Shown piece after piece: positions 1-9,227 of a stretch of DNA of 35,276 nt (positions within the stretch are counted from its first letter, which is position 1; every line of letters starts with the position of its first letter). The notes below the pieces were generated by a model. That model did no database searches. It saw only the letters and a list, made by a program, of their open reading frames with translations, and was not told where the DNA came from. Source of the DNA: a bacterium (GTDB lineage: Bacteria > Cyanobacteriota > Vampirovibrionia > Obscuribacterales > JAKAZS01); NCBI GenBank assembly GCA_021815785.1, contig JAKAZS010000028.1, forward strand, positions 1 through 35,276, given 5' to 3'. Made by a program: the position numbers and the translations under genes.

Positions 1-2380
1 AACGTCAAGTTATGGCTCGAAAGAATATGGACTCAACCAGTTAAACCCGGAAAATATAGCCGCGTCTAAAATTGTTACAGACCAAACAAATAGTCTTGAT
101 AGAACGCAAGGACTATTTGATTACAGTCATGGTTTCGACCAAGACAAATCCATAAAAGAGACAATTAACGATTCAAACGGCAAGCAAGTGGCCACAATAA
201 ATTTTACGATTCCAGCCATACCCCAAATACCCGATGTAACTGAATATATCAATCCCAAATTTCTAGACCAAATCAAGTCAACAGATTTCACACAGTCTAA
301 GTCTGTTTCCTTAGATAACGGCCTAAATTTGCTTCTAGGCGACAAAGGCGTCGTTAACGCCCATTTCAAAGACGGAACCCAGCTTAAACTAGGAAGCAAT
401 GGCGATATTGAGCTAACACTAAACGATGGTAGCAAACTCCAAAAATTTGTCAGATTTAACCATAACGATGATTTCTATAGGTATTTTCTACCCAACGGCA
501 AAATCGTCGAATTTAGTCCAAAAACTTACTTAAGATATTTTGAACCCAAAGACAGAAGTGACAAAATTACTTTGCACCATAATGGAGATTTGCATTTTGA
601 AAGCTTTCAAGACAATCAATACAGCTTTTACCATGAAACCAGGTCTGAACAAGGCCTAACAATTAAAGCCAGGCAAAATAATAACAGTTTTACTCGCCAC
701 TCTAATGGCTTAACCGAAACAAAATTACTCGACGGAACTGACATTACCAGTTTTCAGGGCAATACAATTACGACCTATCCTGATGGCACAGAAATCACAA
801 GACTAAATGACGGCAGTATCAAAACCAGAGACCTTAGCCATGAATTAAAAGATTCAGTATCCAAGGTTATAGCTAAATTTAATAGCGATGATTTTAGCCG
901 ACAAGATTACGATTTAATTTTAAAACGTTTTGATGAAAACCAAAAACCCCTAGCTAAAGCTCTTTTAGACTTATCATTGCCAAATATGTCGGTTAAAAAA
1001 TTCATTGACAATATTAAAGCCAGCCCAGAACTTGTCGAAAAAGAATTACCCAAACGCTTAGTCGTTAAAAATACAAGTTCTAGTGGTAATGCCATAGCTT
1101 ATTTATACCGCAAAGCTCTCGGTATCGATGAAGATATAGTACCAATTAACGAGTTAGACGCTAAAGACAATTTAAAAACCATTTATTTTGACAACTTGGA
1201 AAATTTATCCTGTTTCGAATTAGATGAGTTAAATAACTATAAAACCAATTTAAGTATTTTTGACACCAATAATTTTGACAAAGGCATAAATTTCATAGAC
1301 GTAGCTAACGATAATGTTTACCCCAAATTAAAAGGTCTGGTAGATCTGGCCCAAGACAAGAAATTAGCATCGGCTGATGGTCAATTTTTATCGCCAAACG
1401 ACATAGCTTATAAAATACTAAACGAAGATAGTGACACAATTGCCAAAAAGAATTCTTTGAAGCTATTGCGCCCGCTTGTCCAAAGCAGCGATGTGTTATT
1501 AGAACCAGCTGTGTCGTCCGAAAGCATGGATAATTTTTTTAGAAACGCACAGTACAAAACATTTTATGAAAAACTAACAGCCAGCAATTTTCTAGCTAAT
1601 GACACTCGTTATCATACAGTAAGGTCTATGTTAGACAAAGCCAAAACTCTTTATGCTGCCATTGGTTATAATATTGACCAAGAAAAAGCCCTTCGTTTTA
1701 ACAGGCAGGTCAATAAAAATAGTTTTGATTACACAAACCCAGAAGACAGTTTTACGCCCCTTAAAAATTTAAAATACGTTGTCGGGCTTGATGGCCTAGA
1801 TGGAGCTGGCAGCAGCGCGTTTATTAATTATATTTTTAAAGTCGCCAACTCTATACCCGACTCTAAATTTCTGACCAGGTCTAATTTAGGAGACTACTTA
1901 AACGATTCTGCAAACTTACCTTTAAGATCGATAGTTTTACTTGACGATACAGCCTACAGTGGCACCCAGCTTGAAGAAAAGATTGAAGACTATTTTGCAC
2001 AACACAAAAACAAACTGATTATTGGCTTATATGGGTCTTACCGTAATTTTGAAGAAAGACTGCGCACGGCCTACAATAAAAGTCCCAAACACGAGCCTGC
2101 TTTAGTTGTTTTAGAATCACATTTATCGGTTAAAGACAAAACATCAGATAATATTAATCATACCGAATTCTTAACAAACCCTATGGGTAAAGATTTTAAC
2201 GAAATAATTTCTCGACTTAAACTAGATTATTCAATGCGTCGTTTTATTGAAGTTTCAACTAACTTTGGCGACGTTAACAGCTCTATTGTGTGGCCGTATA
2301 TGACGCCCGATACGTCTTTAGGTATAATCAAAAAATTCGGTCGACTTGTACTTGGCTTTCGTGACGACTTTGATGATTAA
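1..2380 (+). CDS. Giant orphan protein A, PRTase-like C-terminus (5'-truncated by window edge)
   Basis: The frame is open from base 2 to the TAA at 2378-2380 (792 residues visible), so the gene starts before the window. A GTG at 188 is not the start: residues on both sides of it (SNGKQVA) align with the interior of paralogue C. From N to C it shows DG/PNG-rich short beta-type repeats (for example TTYPDGTEIT near 770-800), a conserved LSLPNMS segment, an SSSGNAIAYLYRKALG segment, a GLDG-x2-GAGSSAF Gly-rich segment, and IVLLDDTAYSGTQ (DD at 1943-1948). The last motif resembles the PRPP loop of type I phosphoribosyltransferases (hydrophobics, two acids, then SG-x-Q). It ends with WPYMTPDTS. By comparison with C, about 340 N-terminal residues are missing. 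Its stop overlaps the stop of convergent gene B. The PRTase reading is motif-based inference; no function is established. Confidence 0.85.
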   Translation, partial: TSSYGSKEYGLNQLNPENIAASKIVTDQTNSLDRTQGLFDYSHGFDQDKSIKETINDSNGKQVATINFTIPAIPQIPDVTEYINPKFLDQIKSTDFTQSKSVSLDNGLNLLLGDKGVVNAHFKDGTQLKLGSNGDIELTLNDGSKLQKFVRFNHNDDFYRYFLPNGKIVEFSPKTYLRYFEPKDRSDKITLHHNGDLHFESFQDNQYSFYHETRSEQGLTIKARQNNNSFTRHSNGLTETKLLDGTDITSFQGNTITTYPDGTEITRLNDGSIKTRDLSHELKDSVSKVIAKFNSDDFSRQDYDLILKRFDENQKPLAKALLDLSLPNMSVKKFIDNIKASPELVEKELPKRLVVKNTSSSGNAIAYLYRKALGIDEDIVPINELDAKDNLKTIYFDNLENLSCFELDELNNYKTNLSIFDTNNFDKGINFIDVANDNVYPKLKGLVDLAQDKKLASADGQFLSPNDIAYKILNEDSDTIAKKNSLKLLRPLVQSSDVLLEPAVSSESMDNFFRNAQYKTFYEKLTASNFLANDTRYHTVRSMLDKAKTLYAAIGYNIDQEKALRFNRQVNKNSFDYTNPEDSFTPLKNLKYVVGLDGLDGAGSSAFINYIFKVANSIPDSKFLTRSNLGDYLNDSANLPLRSIVLLDDTAYSGTQLEEKIEDYFAQHKNKLIIGLYGSYRNFEERLRTAYNKSPKHEPALVVLESHLSVKDKTSDNINHTEFLTNPMGKDFNEIISRLKLDYSMRRFIEVSTNFGDVNSSIVWPYMTPDTSLGIIKKFGRLVLGFRDDFDD

Positions 2381-5300
2381 ATAGTGTCATGATTTTGGCC
2401 AAAGCCAAATACTTTGCGGCCAAATTCACCAAGCAGGTTAAATGAATTATCAGGCACCATATAAGGCCATACAATAGCGCTATTTATATTACCAAAAGAA
2501 TTTGAAAAGGCTAGTATCCTTCTTAAATCGCCAAGGTTCAAAATACTTTCAACTGCGCTATTTTTTATCGCTTCCTGGTCGCTTTGACCTTTTGGACTAT
2601 TTAGAAGACTAGCTGTAAGAGCGTTAATTTGTCCATCAATAAAATCGGTTGACAGTGGGAAATGGGTCTGCAAAGTAGTAATACCGATATCATAGTTATT
2701 TTTAAAATTACGATAAAAATCTTTATAGGCACCTAATAAGGCAAGATGTAATTTAGGGCGAGATTTTTCAAAATAACGATTTATCATATTTTCGATTTGA
2801 GTACCCGAATAGGCTGTATCGTCTAAGTAAATGAATTTAGAATTGGGGTCTTTGGCCAAATTTAAAAATTGCGACCTTGAAATAAAATTACTGTCAGCCA
2901 ATTTATTACTTACCTTAAATAAATAATTGATAAAAGCAGCGCTGCCAGATCCGAATTCGCCGTCTAGTCCAATTACGAATTTAACCTTATTAGCTTGCTC
3001 AGAACCATTTTCAAAGTCTTTAGCACTTTTCTCCAAATTAGTATGGTCAGAATTCGACGATTTGTCAGCCATGTCGATAGCTAAACCCTCATATAGATCA
3101 CGGCATTTTTGCATGATGTCAGCGACAGAATTATATTGCGTACTTTCAGCCAAAAATTTAGCCAGTTCAAATTTATACTTAAAGTTCTGTTTATAAACCG
3201 CTTCTTTATCGTCTAAAAAATCACTGACAATTTTTTCATTAACAGGTGGCTCAAACCAATCATTAAGGCTATTAGATATTTTAGGCCTTATTATTTTTAT
3301 ATCGTTATCTTTGGCAAATTTTTCGGCATCTTTATTTAATAATCTTTTAGTCAAATCTAAATCACTTAAATTACCCATAGATGGACTTGATTTTTTGAGG
3401 TCATTCACCCGTTTTACTAATTGAGATAATTTGCTTTCTAATCGCCCTTGAGCTCTATCTAAAAAATTGAGTCCGTCTTCAAAATTATTCAAATCGATAT
3501 AAGTTATTTTTTCACGATAATTATCTTTCAAAAGTTTCAAAGTCTGTTTATCTAGTTTATCAGGTCGGTCAAAGGTAAAAATTTCACTATAAGCCCTTTT
3601 TGTTGTTTCATTAAGGGTTAGAATGTTAAAATTATTATTTAACACTTTACCGCCCAGATAACCTAACATATTACCGATAGAAGATGCGTCTAAAGTATAA
3701 TAAGTATTGTCACCGTGAAAGGCTGAACTACTAATGTCGAGTGTTTTTAAGGCTTTAATTAAATTTTGCGGGCTTAAATTAGGTAAAGATACCTCTAAAA
3801 TAGCTTTAGCGACAGATTTATCGCTACCATTAAATTTATCGAGAAGACTATTGTATTCAGAAATACTAAAATGGTCTTGGTTAAATTTTTCAACGATTTG
3901 CCCCAATAATTTTTCGTATTGAGCCTTGTGGTCAAAAACCTCAATTTTACCGCTGCCATCTTTTCTTGTTTCGATACCTTCTTTAGACCAATGGCTAAGT
4001 GTATCGCCAATTTTATTAACGCTTGACCCATCGCTTAAGTCAGCGTTATAATTGCCGTAAGAATCGACGACTAGACTTGTGTTTTGAAGCTTAGCTTTGA
4101 TGCTATAAGGCAATATCGAGCCTTTTTGGGTTGCTGGTGTTAAGGTAATTTCAGCTTGGTCTTGAGGTGATCTATAAAAAATAATGCCTTCATTATTGCG
4201 GTCAAAATAAATTCCATTTTTACCTTTAATCGAAGAATACCCACGTGACGAAACTTCATAAGTATTTTGATTTTTGTAATAAGTCTTTTCTGAATCGGAT
4301 AGATTAAACACTTTATCATCAGGTAGCTGAATTTTGGTATAACCATCACCGGTAATAATTTTGGTATCATCGGGAAACAGATAAACGGTATTATTTTTAT
4401 TCTTAGATATCATTGTCCCATTATCGGTTGTGTAGTGTTCGCCAGCAAATAAGCAACCAGCTTCTTCGGGTAATTCATAGCTTGGAATATCAGGGAAATT
4501 TGGAAATTTGGGAATGTTTAAATTAAAAGTATGTATTAAATTTCCACTTTTATCATGAATAGGTATTTGGATTAAATCAGGCTGGCTATGTTCAAGCTCC
4601 GGAAACAATTCTTTAATTGGATTACTAGCCAATTCATGGTTAGCCGTTATTTTAATATCGCTTACGGGCGTTAAATCTTCTAACTTTAGCGCTTTAACAT
4701 TAGTATTTTTTACAAACGTATCACCTAGCGATAAAGGAATACCAGCAACGACAAAAGCTGTTACCGATTGCAGGTCATTGTTAAAGTCTGCCAATTTACC
4801 TTTATCGAGCAAGCTTTGACTGTTAACACCGACTATGCCACCGGTCAAACCTGTTACTAAACCTTGCACAACTAAACTATTGCTGGTACCTAATCTAGTT
4901 GTTACATTATTTAAGCCTAAAGACGCGCAAGCCATACTAGAAAAGGTCAAAGCTCCACTTATGGCATCTTTACCGCGGTTTACCCAAAAATTATGGCTAT
5001 TTGAACTTGGTGAAAATATACCTTCGTAGACAGCACCATTAATAGCCGCTTTTTTAATTATAGCGCTATTAGATAACGCCAATTTATCTGAACCTATAGC
5101 TTTATCTAAAACCATAAAGTCTAAGCCAATACCCAAGCCATTGCCAATTTGACTGGCTACCCAGTTTAAACTACCAAATTTGTCTAACTTTGGTGGTTCA
5201 AAGACCTGAGCTTTCTGTTCAAGATGACTATCGGTGACGTGGTCATAAATTTGCAAAAGTCCATTAACCGGTGCTTGAAAAGCACTATAAGTAAACGATT

Positions 5301-5400
5301 TATAAAAACTTTCACCGGCGTCTTTGAACGCATTTAAACGACTGACTGGCTTTTTATTTAAATTGGTATCAACATTTAAAGAAGATAAATCGTCTTTCAT
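2377..5400 (-). CDS. Giant orphan protein B, helical N-domain + DG repeats + PRTase-like C-terminus
   Basis: Complete 1007-residue paralogue of A and C, starting at ATG 5400 with no clear Shine-Dalgarno sequence. Residues about 25-250 form a Gly/Ala-rich helical domain with hydrophobic stretches and the signature LNWVASQIGNGLG (W80), shared with C and recognisable in D. There is no N-terminal signal peptide. A middle region of about 280-530 carries degenerate DG/NG beta-type repeats. The C-terminal part has VSLPNLS, ASSIGNMLGYL, GLDG-x2-GSGSAAF and IYLDDTAYSGTQ (D860, D861), then ends near WPYMVPDNS. The acid pair followed by SGTQ fits a phosphoribosyltransferase-type PRPP loop, including the variants found in bacterial conflict proteins; this is inference. 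It converges on A with overlapping stops and diverges from C. Confidence 0.87.
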   Translation of the reverse strand: MKDDLSSLNVDTNLNKKPVSRLNAFKDAGESFYKSFTYSAFQAPVNGLLQIYDHVTDSHLEQKAQVFEPPKLDKFGSLNWVASQIGNGLGIGLDFMVLDKAIGSDKLALSNSAIIKKAAINGAVYEGIFSPSSNSHNFWVNRGKDAISGALTFSSMACASLGLNNVTTRLGTSNSLVVQGLVTGLTGGIVGVNSQSLLDKGKLADFNNDLQSVTAFVVAGIPLSLGDTFVKNTNVKALKLEDLTPVSDIKITANHELASNPIKELFPELEHSQPDLIQIPIHDKSGNLIHTFNLNIPKFPNFPDIPSYELPEEAGCLFAGEHYTTDNGTMISKNKNNTVYLFPDDTKIITGDGYTKIQLPDDKVFNLSDSEKTYYKNQNTYEVSSRGYSSIKGKNGIYFDRNNEGIIFYRSPQDQAEITLTPATQKGSILPYSIKAKLQNTSLVVDSYGNYNADLSDGSSVNKIGDTLSHWSKEGIETRKDGSGKIEVFDHKAQYEKLLGQIVEKFNQDHFSISEYNSLLDKFNGSDKSVAKAILEVSLPNLSPQNLIKALKTLDISSSAFHGDNTYYTLDASSIGNMLGYLGGKVLNNNFNILTLNETTKRAYSEIFTFDRPDKLDKQTLKLLKDNYREKITYIDLNNFEDGLNFLDRAQGRLESKLSQLVKRVNDLKKSSPSMGNLSDLDLTKRLLNKDAEKFAKDNDIKIIRPKISNSLNDWFEPPVNEKIVSDFLDDKEAVYKQNFKYKFELAKFLAESTQYNSVADIMQKCRDLYEGLAIDMADKSSNSDHTNLEKSAKDFENGSEQANKVKFVIGLDGEFGSGSAAFINYLFKVSNKLADSNFISRSQFLNLAKDPNSKFIYLDDTAYSGTQIENMINRYFEKSRPKLHLALLGAYKDFYRNFKNNYDIGITTLQTHFPLSTDFIDGQINALTASLLNSPKGQSDQEAIKNSAVESILNLGDLRRILAFSNSFGNINSAIVWPYMVPDNSFNLLGEFGRKVFGFGQNHDTI

Positions 5401-5449
5401 TTTTTAATTTTAAAGGTAAAGTTTTGAGTCATGATTAGTCACATTTTAA

Positions 5450-5606
5450 TTTAACGAGAATCGATTTAAAAGGGGTAATTACGGGCTGAATAATATTTTT
5501 AGTTAGCTTAGGCCTAAAATCAACTTTTGTAATTAATGAATCAGTAGAAGTCAACTAAATATTTTCGTATTTACCCCATTTAAATTACCTAGATTCTAAG
5601 GTTAAA
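5450..5606. promoter_or_regulatory. Inverted duplicated upstream region between divergent paralogues B and C
   Basis: Two arms face outward. The left arm 5450-5478 contains TTTAAAAGGGGTAA (5465-5478) and the right arm 5571-5584 is TTACCCCATTTAAA, its reverse complement with one mismatch. Similarity extends outward through AGAATC (left about 5457-5462, right about 5591-5596) and TTTAAC, with small gaps. Each arm lies about 50-65 bases upstream of its own gene and reads in the same orientation relative to it. The simplest explanation is that the promoter/operator was duplicated with the gene. I see no certain -35/-10 pair. Confidence 0.55.
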
Positions 5607-5667
5607 CTACACTTAACATGGGTAGATTGTACGGTTCGTTTATTAAAAATAAGGCCTTTTGGTAAAA

Positions 5668-8600
5668 ATGTCTGGTACAAAAGAGTTCAATACTATAACG
5701 CAAAAGTCTAGTAATAAAATAGACGGTATAAAACCCGTGCAGCAAAATATATTTAACGCTGCCGTCAACAATAAGCCTGAGCCCGTAAAAACTAAAACCA
5801 GCCCAAATAAATCTTTAAGCTCCGAAAACAACCCCAAAACCCCAGATATTGTAGTACCGCCATCTGAACCAAAAACCAACCCCAAAACAGCTAACAATTT
5901 ATTAACTAAATCGCTCGATTTTGGCAAGACCCTAGTCGATAGCCTGGCCTATAACGCCTACGAATCACCAATGCTAGGTTTAAGTCAAATCGTCAAAACA
6001 GCGACTAACGTTAATATCGAAAAATACCTACCCCAGGTTAAAGCGGTTGATCCAGGTAAATTTGGCACAAGCAACTGGTACGCCAGCCAAATTGGTTCGG
6101 GGCTTGGCATAGCTTTAGACTTTATTGTAGCTAATAAATTAATGGGGTCTAAAATTACTGATTTGGCTGGCAAAGAAACATTTAACTCAACTAGTGCTAA
6201 AATAATTACACAAAGTGCTATCTCGGGTGCCATTTACGAAGGTGTATTTAGCCCAAGTAATTTAAATGCCAATCACGATAATTTATTATCAGCTAGACTA
6301 AAACAGGCTTTTAGTGGTGCCTTAACCTTTGGCGCTATGGCCGGAATCAGTAACGGTTTGGGCAATTTAACGGCTAGCCTAGCTGACAAAAATATATTAG
6401 CTAAAGCGGTAAGTAATAACCTGGTCAATGGAATTGTATCGGGCAGTATCGGTGGCATAGTGAATGTAAATACCGATTCACTGCTAAATAACGGTCACTT
6501 AGCTAGTTTTAAAAACGACGTTCAGACCGCTTACGCCTATAGTGTAGCTGGTATTCCGTTAGGTTTGGCGCATGTATTTGATAAGCCTAATGTGGATGAA
6601 TCTAGCTTAAATCATTCCTTAAATCATCCAACAATTAAAAATGAAATCCTAAACAATGATTTGGCCTTTCAAAATATGGCTCATACCAGCATTAATGATA
6701 CATATTCAAGTCAAACAACTGATTTGTCTTCTGTATTACCTAATGTAGAAACTAGTTTCGTAAATAATAATGAAATTACTATAAAAAGTATTGCCGAATT
6801 AACTAAGGGGTTTGATAAAGCTAAAGATGTAAATGAAATAATTAAGGATTCTAACGGTAAGCAAGTGGCTAAATTACATTTTAAAATTCCTCGCCTATCC
6901 AAATTACCTGATATAGCTGAATATACTAAACCTGAATTATTAGACAAAATCAAAACAGCGGATTTTAGAAAATCAAAATCTGTTTTATTAGATAATGGTG
7001 TCAACTTATTTATTAACGATAGAGGCGTTATTAATGCTTGGTTTAAAGATGGAGCTAAACTTAAACTGGATTTATTTGATAAAGTTTATGATTACAGCTT
7101 AACCCTACCTGATGGCACTGAAGTTGATAAAACAAAATTTGGTGATAATCATGAACTTTATACCTATAGTTTACTCACTAATCAAACAGTTGCCTTTAGA
7201 CCTGGTCACAGTCTTGATTTTTCCGATCAAAAAGATGCAGAAAGCCGAATTACTATTTATAATAATGGTGACTTACATTTAGATTATTATAAACGAGGTC
7301 AATATCTTGGTACTTTAAGAGAAACTAAGCTAGAAGAAGGTACTAAAACCGAGATTAATCAAAATAATATTAAATTTACTCGCTATCCAAATGGTAATAC
7401 TGAAGCAATATTAGATGATGGAACAGAAATCAATAATTATCAAGGCAACAACATAACTACATATCCTAATGGCTTAGAAATTGCCAAACTAAATGATGGC
7501 AGTATTAAATCCAGAAATTTAACTCAAGATCTGAATGATTCAATTGCTAAAATTGTAGCTAAATTTAATAGTGATCATTTTAATCAAGCTCAATACGAAG
7601 CTATTCTTAACAAATTTAATGAAAATACCAAGCCTTTAGCTCAGGCTATATTAGATTTGTCTTTACCTAATATGTCCATTCGTAAATTTATGGACAGTGT
7701 TATTTTAACAAGATTGCCAAGTGAAATTGTTAAGCCAGAAAGATTGATTGTTAAAAGTGCCAGCTCTAGTGGAAATGCCATAGCTTATCTATATCGCAAA
7801 GCACTTGGTATGGATGCATCTATAGTACCATTAGATGATATTGATCCTAAGGCTAACTATAAAGCCATTTATTTTGATAGTTTAGAAAATCTGGATTCTA
7901 ACGAATTAGCTAAATTAAAATCATATAACGCTGCCACTGATCCTCATAATTTTAGTATTTTTGATGCTAATAATTTTGATAAAGGTATTAATTTTCTGGA
8001 TGTAGCAAAAGATAGTATTTATCCTAAATTAAAACAATTAGTAATTCAAGCCCGAAAAGTACAATTAACATTGCCAGATGGCCCATTTTTAACACCTAAT
8101 GAAATTGCTGATGTGGTGCTAAATAAAAATAATAATATTATTGCTCGCGAAAACTATTTAAAACTAACTCGCCCCATCCCTCAAAGTACCGATATATTAT
8201 TAACACCTCCTGTTACTGATCAAAATATTATAGATTTTTTAGATAATCAAGAATATAAAACCTATAATGCTAAACTAGTAGCCAGTAGTTTTTTAGCTAA
8301 CGATGCTCAATTTTATAATGTGCGAACTATGTTAGATAGAGCCAAAACCCTTTATGCTGCTATAGGACATAATATTGAACCAATGTATCCGCAAAGCCTT
8401 AATAGTCTTTTAAGCAAGACAAAAGCTAGTTTTGATTATTTAAATCCCGAAATTGATTATCCAGCACTTAAAAGTATAAAATTTGTCGTTGGCCTAGATG
8501 GCACTCATGGAGCTGGTAGTAGTGCCTTTGTTAATTATATTTTTAAAATGGCTAATAATATAGACGATACAAAATTTCTGTCACGAGCTAATTTAGAAGA

Positions 8601-9075
8601 TTATTTAAATTACAATGAGGATTTACCAAAACGCTCCATAGTTTTACTTGATGATACAGCCTATAGTGGTAACCAAATTGAAGAAACTATTCTAAATCAT
8701 TTTGAACAGCATAAAGACAAATTAGTAATTGGTTTATATGGTGCCTATCGTGATTTTGAAAAAAACCTACGACAGTCAGCCGATCAAAACCCAGGTTTAG
8801 AGCCAAACCTAGTTGTCCTAGAATCACATTTGCCGATTGAAAATACGGCCTTAGATAAGGTTAACAGCCATAGCAAGCAATTATTCAAAACAACAAACGG
8901 TAATTTTAATGAAATGATTTCTCAAATTACCAGATCAAATGCTCTGCGTCATTTGATTGATGATTCTACAGCTTTTGAAGATATTAACAGTTTTCAAATT
9001 TGGCCGTATATGACTCCCGATACTTCATTAAATTTAGTTAGAAATTTTGGCCATTTTGTTTTAGGCTTTAATTAA
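5668..9075 (+). CDS. Giant orphan protein C, helical N-domain + DG repeats + PRTase-like C-terminus
   Basis: Complete paralogue of A and B, 1135 residues from ATG 5668; a TTG at 5659 in the same frame is a weaker alternative start. It begins with a Pro/Asn/Lys-rich low-complexity stretch (1-75), then a helical Gly-rich domain (about 85-300; TSNWYASQIGSGLG with W137). Next come DG/PNG repeats (about 370-620; TRYPNGNTEA, TTYPNGLEIA) and the conserved C-terminal block: LSLPNMS, SASSSGNAIAYLYRKALG, GLDG-x2-GAGSSAF, then IVLLDDTAYSGNQ (D995, D996), ending in WPYMTPDTS. It has no signal peptide. Base use changes inside the gene: up to about 6560 it uses many C-ending codons like A, afterwards it is strongly AT-ending. 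That point coincides with the end of the N-terminal domain, which suggests recombination or gene conversion between copies. Function is unknown; the PRTase-like call rests on the acidic-pair loop. Confidence 0.88.
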   Translation: MSGTKEFNTITQKSSNKIDGIKPVQQNIFNAAVNNKPEPVKTKTSPNKSLSSENNPKTPDIVVPPSEPKTNPKTANNLLTKSLDFGKTLVDSLAYNAYESPMLGLSQIVKTATNVNIEKYLPQVKAVDPGKFGTSNWYASQIGSGLGIALDFIVANKLMGSKITDLAGKETFNSTSAKIITQSAISGAIYEGVFSPSNLNANHDNLLSARLKQAFSGALTFGAMAGISNGLGNLTASLADKNILAKAVSNNLVNGIVSGSIGGIVNVNTDSLLNNGHLASFKNDVQTAYAYSVAGIPLGLAHVFDKPNVDESSLNHSLNHPTIKNEILNNDLAFQNMAHTSINDTYSSQTTDLSSVLPNVETSFVNNNEITIKSIAELTKGFDKAKDVNEIIKDSNGKQVAKLHFKIPRLSKLPDIAEYTKPELLDKIKTADFRKSKSVLLDNGVNLFINDRGVINAWFKDGAKLKLDLFDKVYDYSLTLPDGTEVDKTKFGDNHELYTYSLLTNQTVAFRPGHSLDFSDQKDAESRITIYNNGDLHLDYYKRGQYLGTLRETKLEEGTKTEINQNNIKFTRYPNGNTEAILDDGTEINNYQGNNITTYPNGLEIAKLNDGSIKSRNLTQDLNDSIAKIVAKFNSDHFNQAQYEAILNKFNENTKPLAQAILDLSLPNMSIRKFMDSVILTRLPSEIVKPERLIVKSASSSGNAIAYLYRKALGMDASIVPLDDIDPKANYKAIYFDSLENLDSNELAKLKSYNAATDPHNFSIFDANNFDKGINFLDVAKDSIYPKLKQLVIQARKVQLTLPDGPFLTPNEIADVVLNKNNNIIARENYLKLTRPIPQSTDILLTPPVTDQNIIDFLDNQEYKTYNAKLVASSFLANDAQFYNVRTMLDRAKTLYAAIGHNIEPMYPQSLNSLLSKTKASFDYLNPEIDYPALKSIKFVVGLDGTHGAGSSAFVNYIFKMANNIDDTKFLSRANLEDYLNYNEDLPKRSIVLLDDTAYSGNQIEETILNHFEQHKDKLVIGLYGAYRDFEKNLRQSADQNPGLEPNLVVLESHLPIENTALDKVNSHSKQLFKTTNGNFNEMISQITRSNALRHLIDDSTAFEDINSFQIWPYMTPDTSLNLVRNFGHFVLGFN

Positions 9076-9095
9076 TTATATATACAACAGTTCTC

Positions 9096-9136
9096 GCTAA
9101 TATTTATTGATTGAGTAAATTAGCATAACATTTTTT
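9096..9136 (+). terminator. Possible intrinsic terminator of gene C
   Basis: GCTAATATTTA (9096-9106) pairs with TAAATTAGC (9116-9124) with one bulged A and a loop of about 9 nt. Six T residues follow at 9131-9136. It lies about 20 bases after the stop of C, in the convergent gap before D. The stem is AT-rich and the U-run is 6 bases from it, so this is only moderately convincing. Confidence 0.4.
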
Positions 9137-9227
9137 ACGATTATTTTCCTAAATTAAGCCAGGTAAATTCTTGAAATTTCGTATTGAAGCATTTTTGCCT
9201 AACCTGTTAAAACCGTAATAAATATCA

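Noticed and set aside
188-190. GTG as the start of gene A
   Set aside because: The frame is open back to base 2 and residues before the GTG align with the interior of paralogue C, so this is the middle of a longer gene.
1780-1830. Walker A P-loop in the GLDG-x2-GAGSS segment of A/B/C
   Set aside because: The Gly-rich segment lacks the Lys of GK(S/T), so it cannot be called a P-loop.
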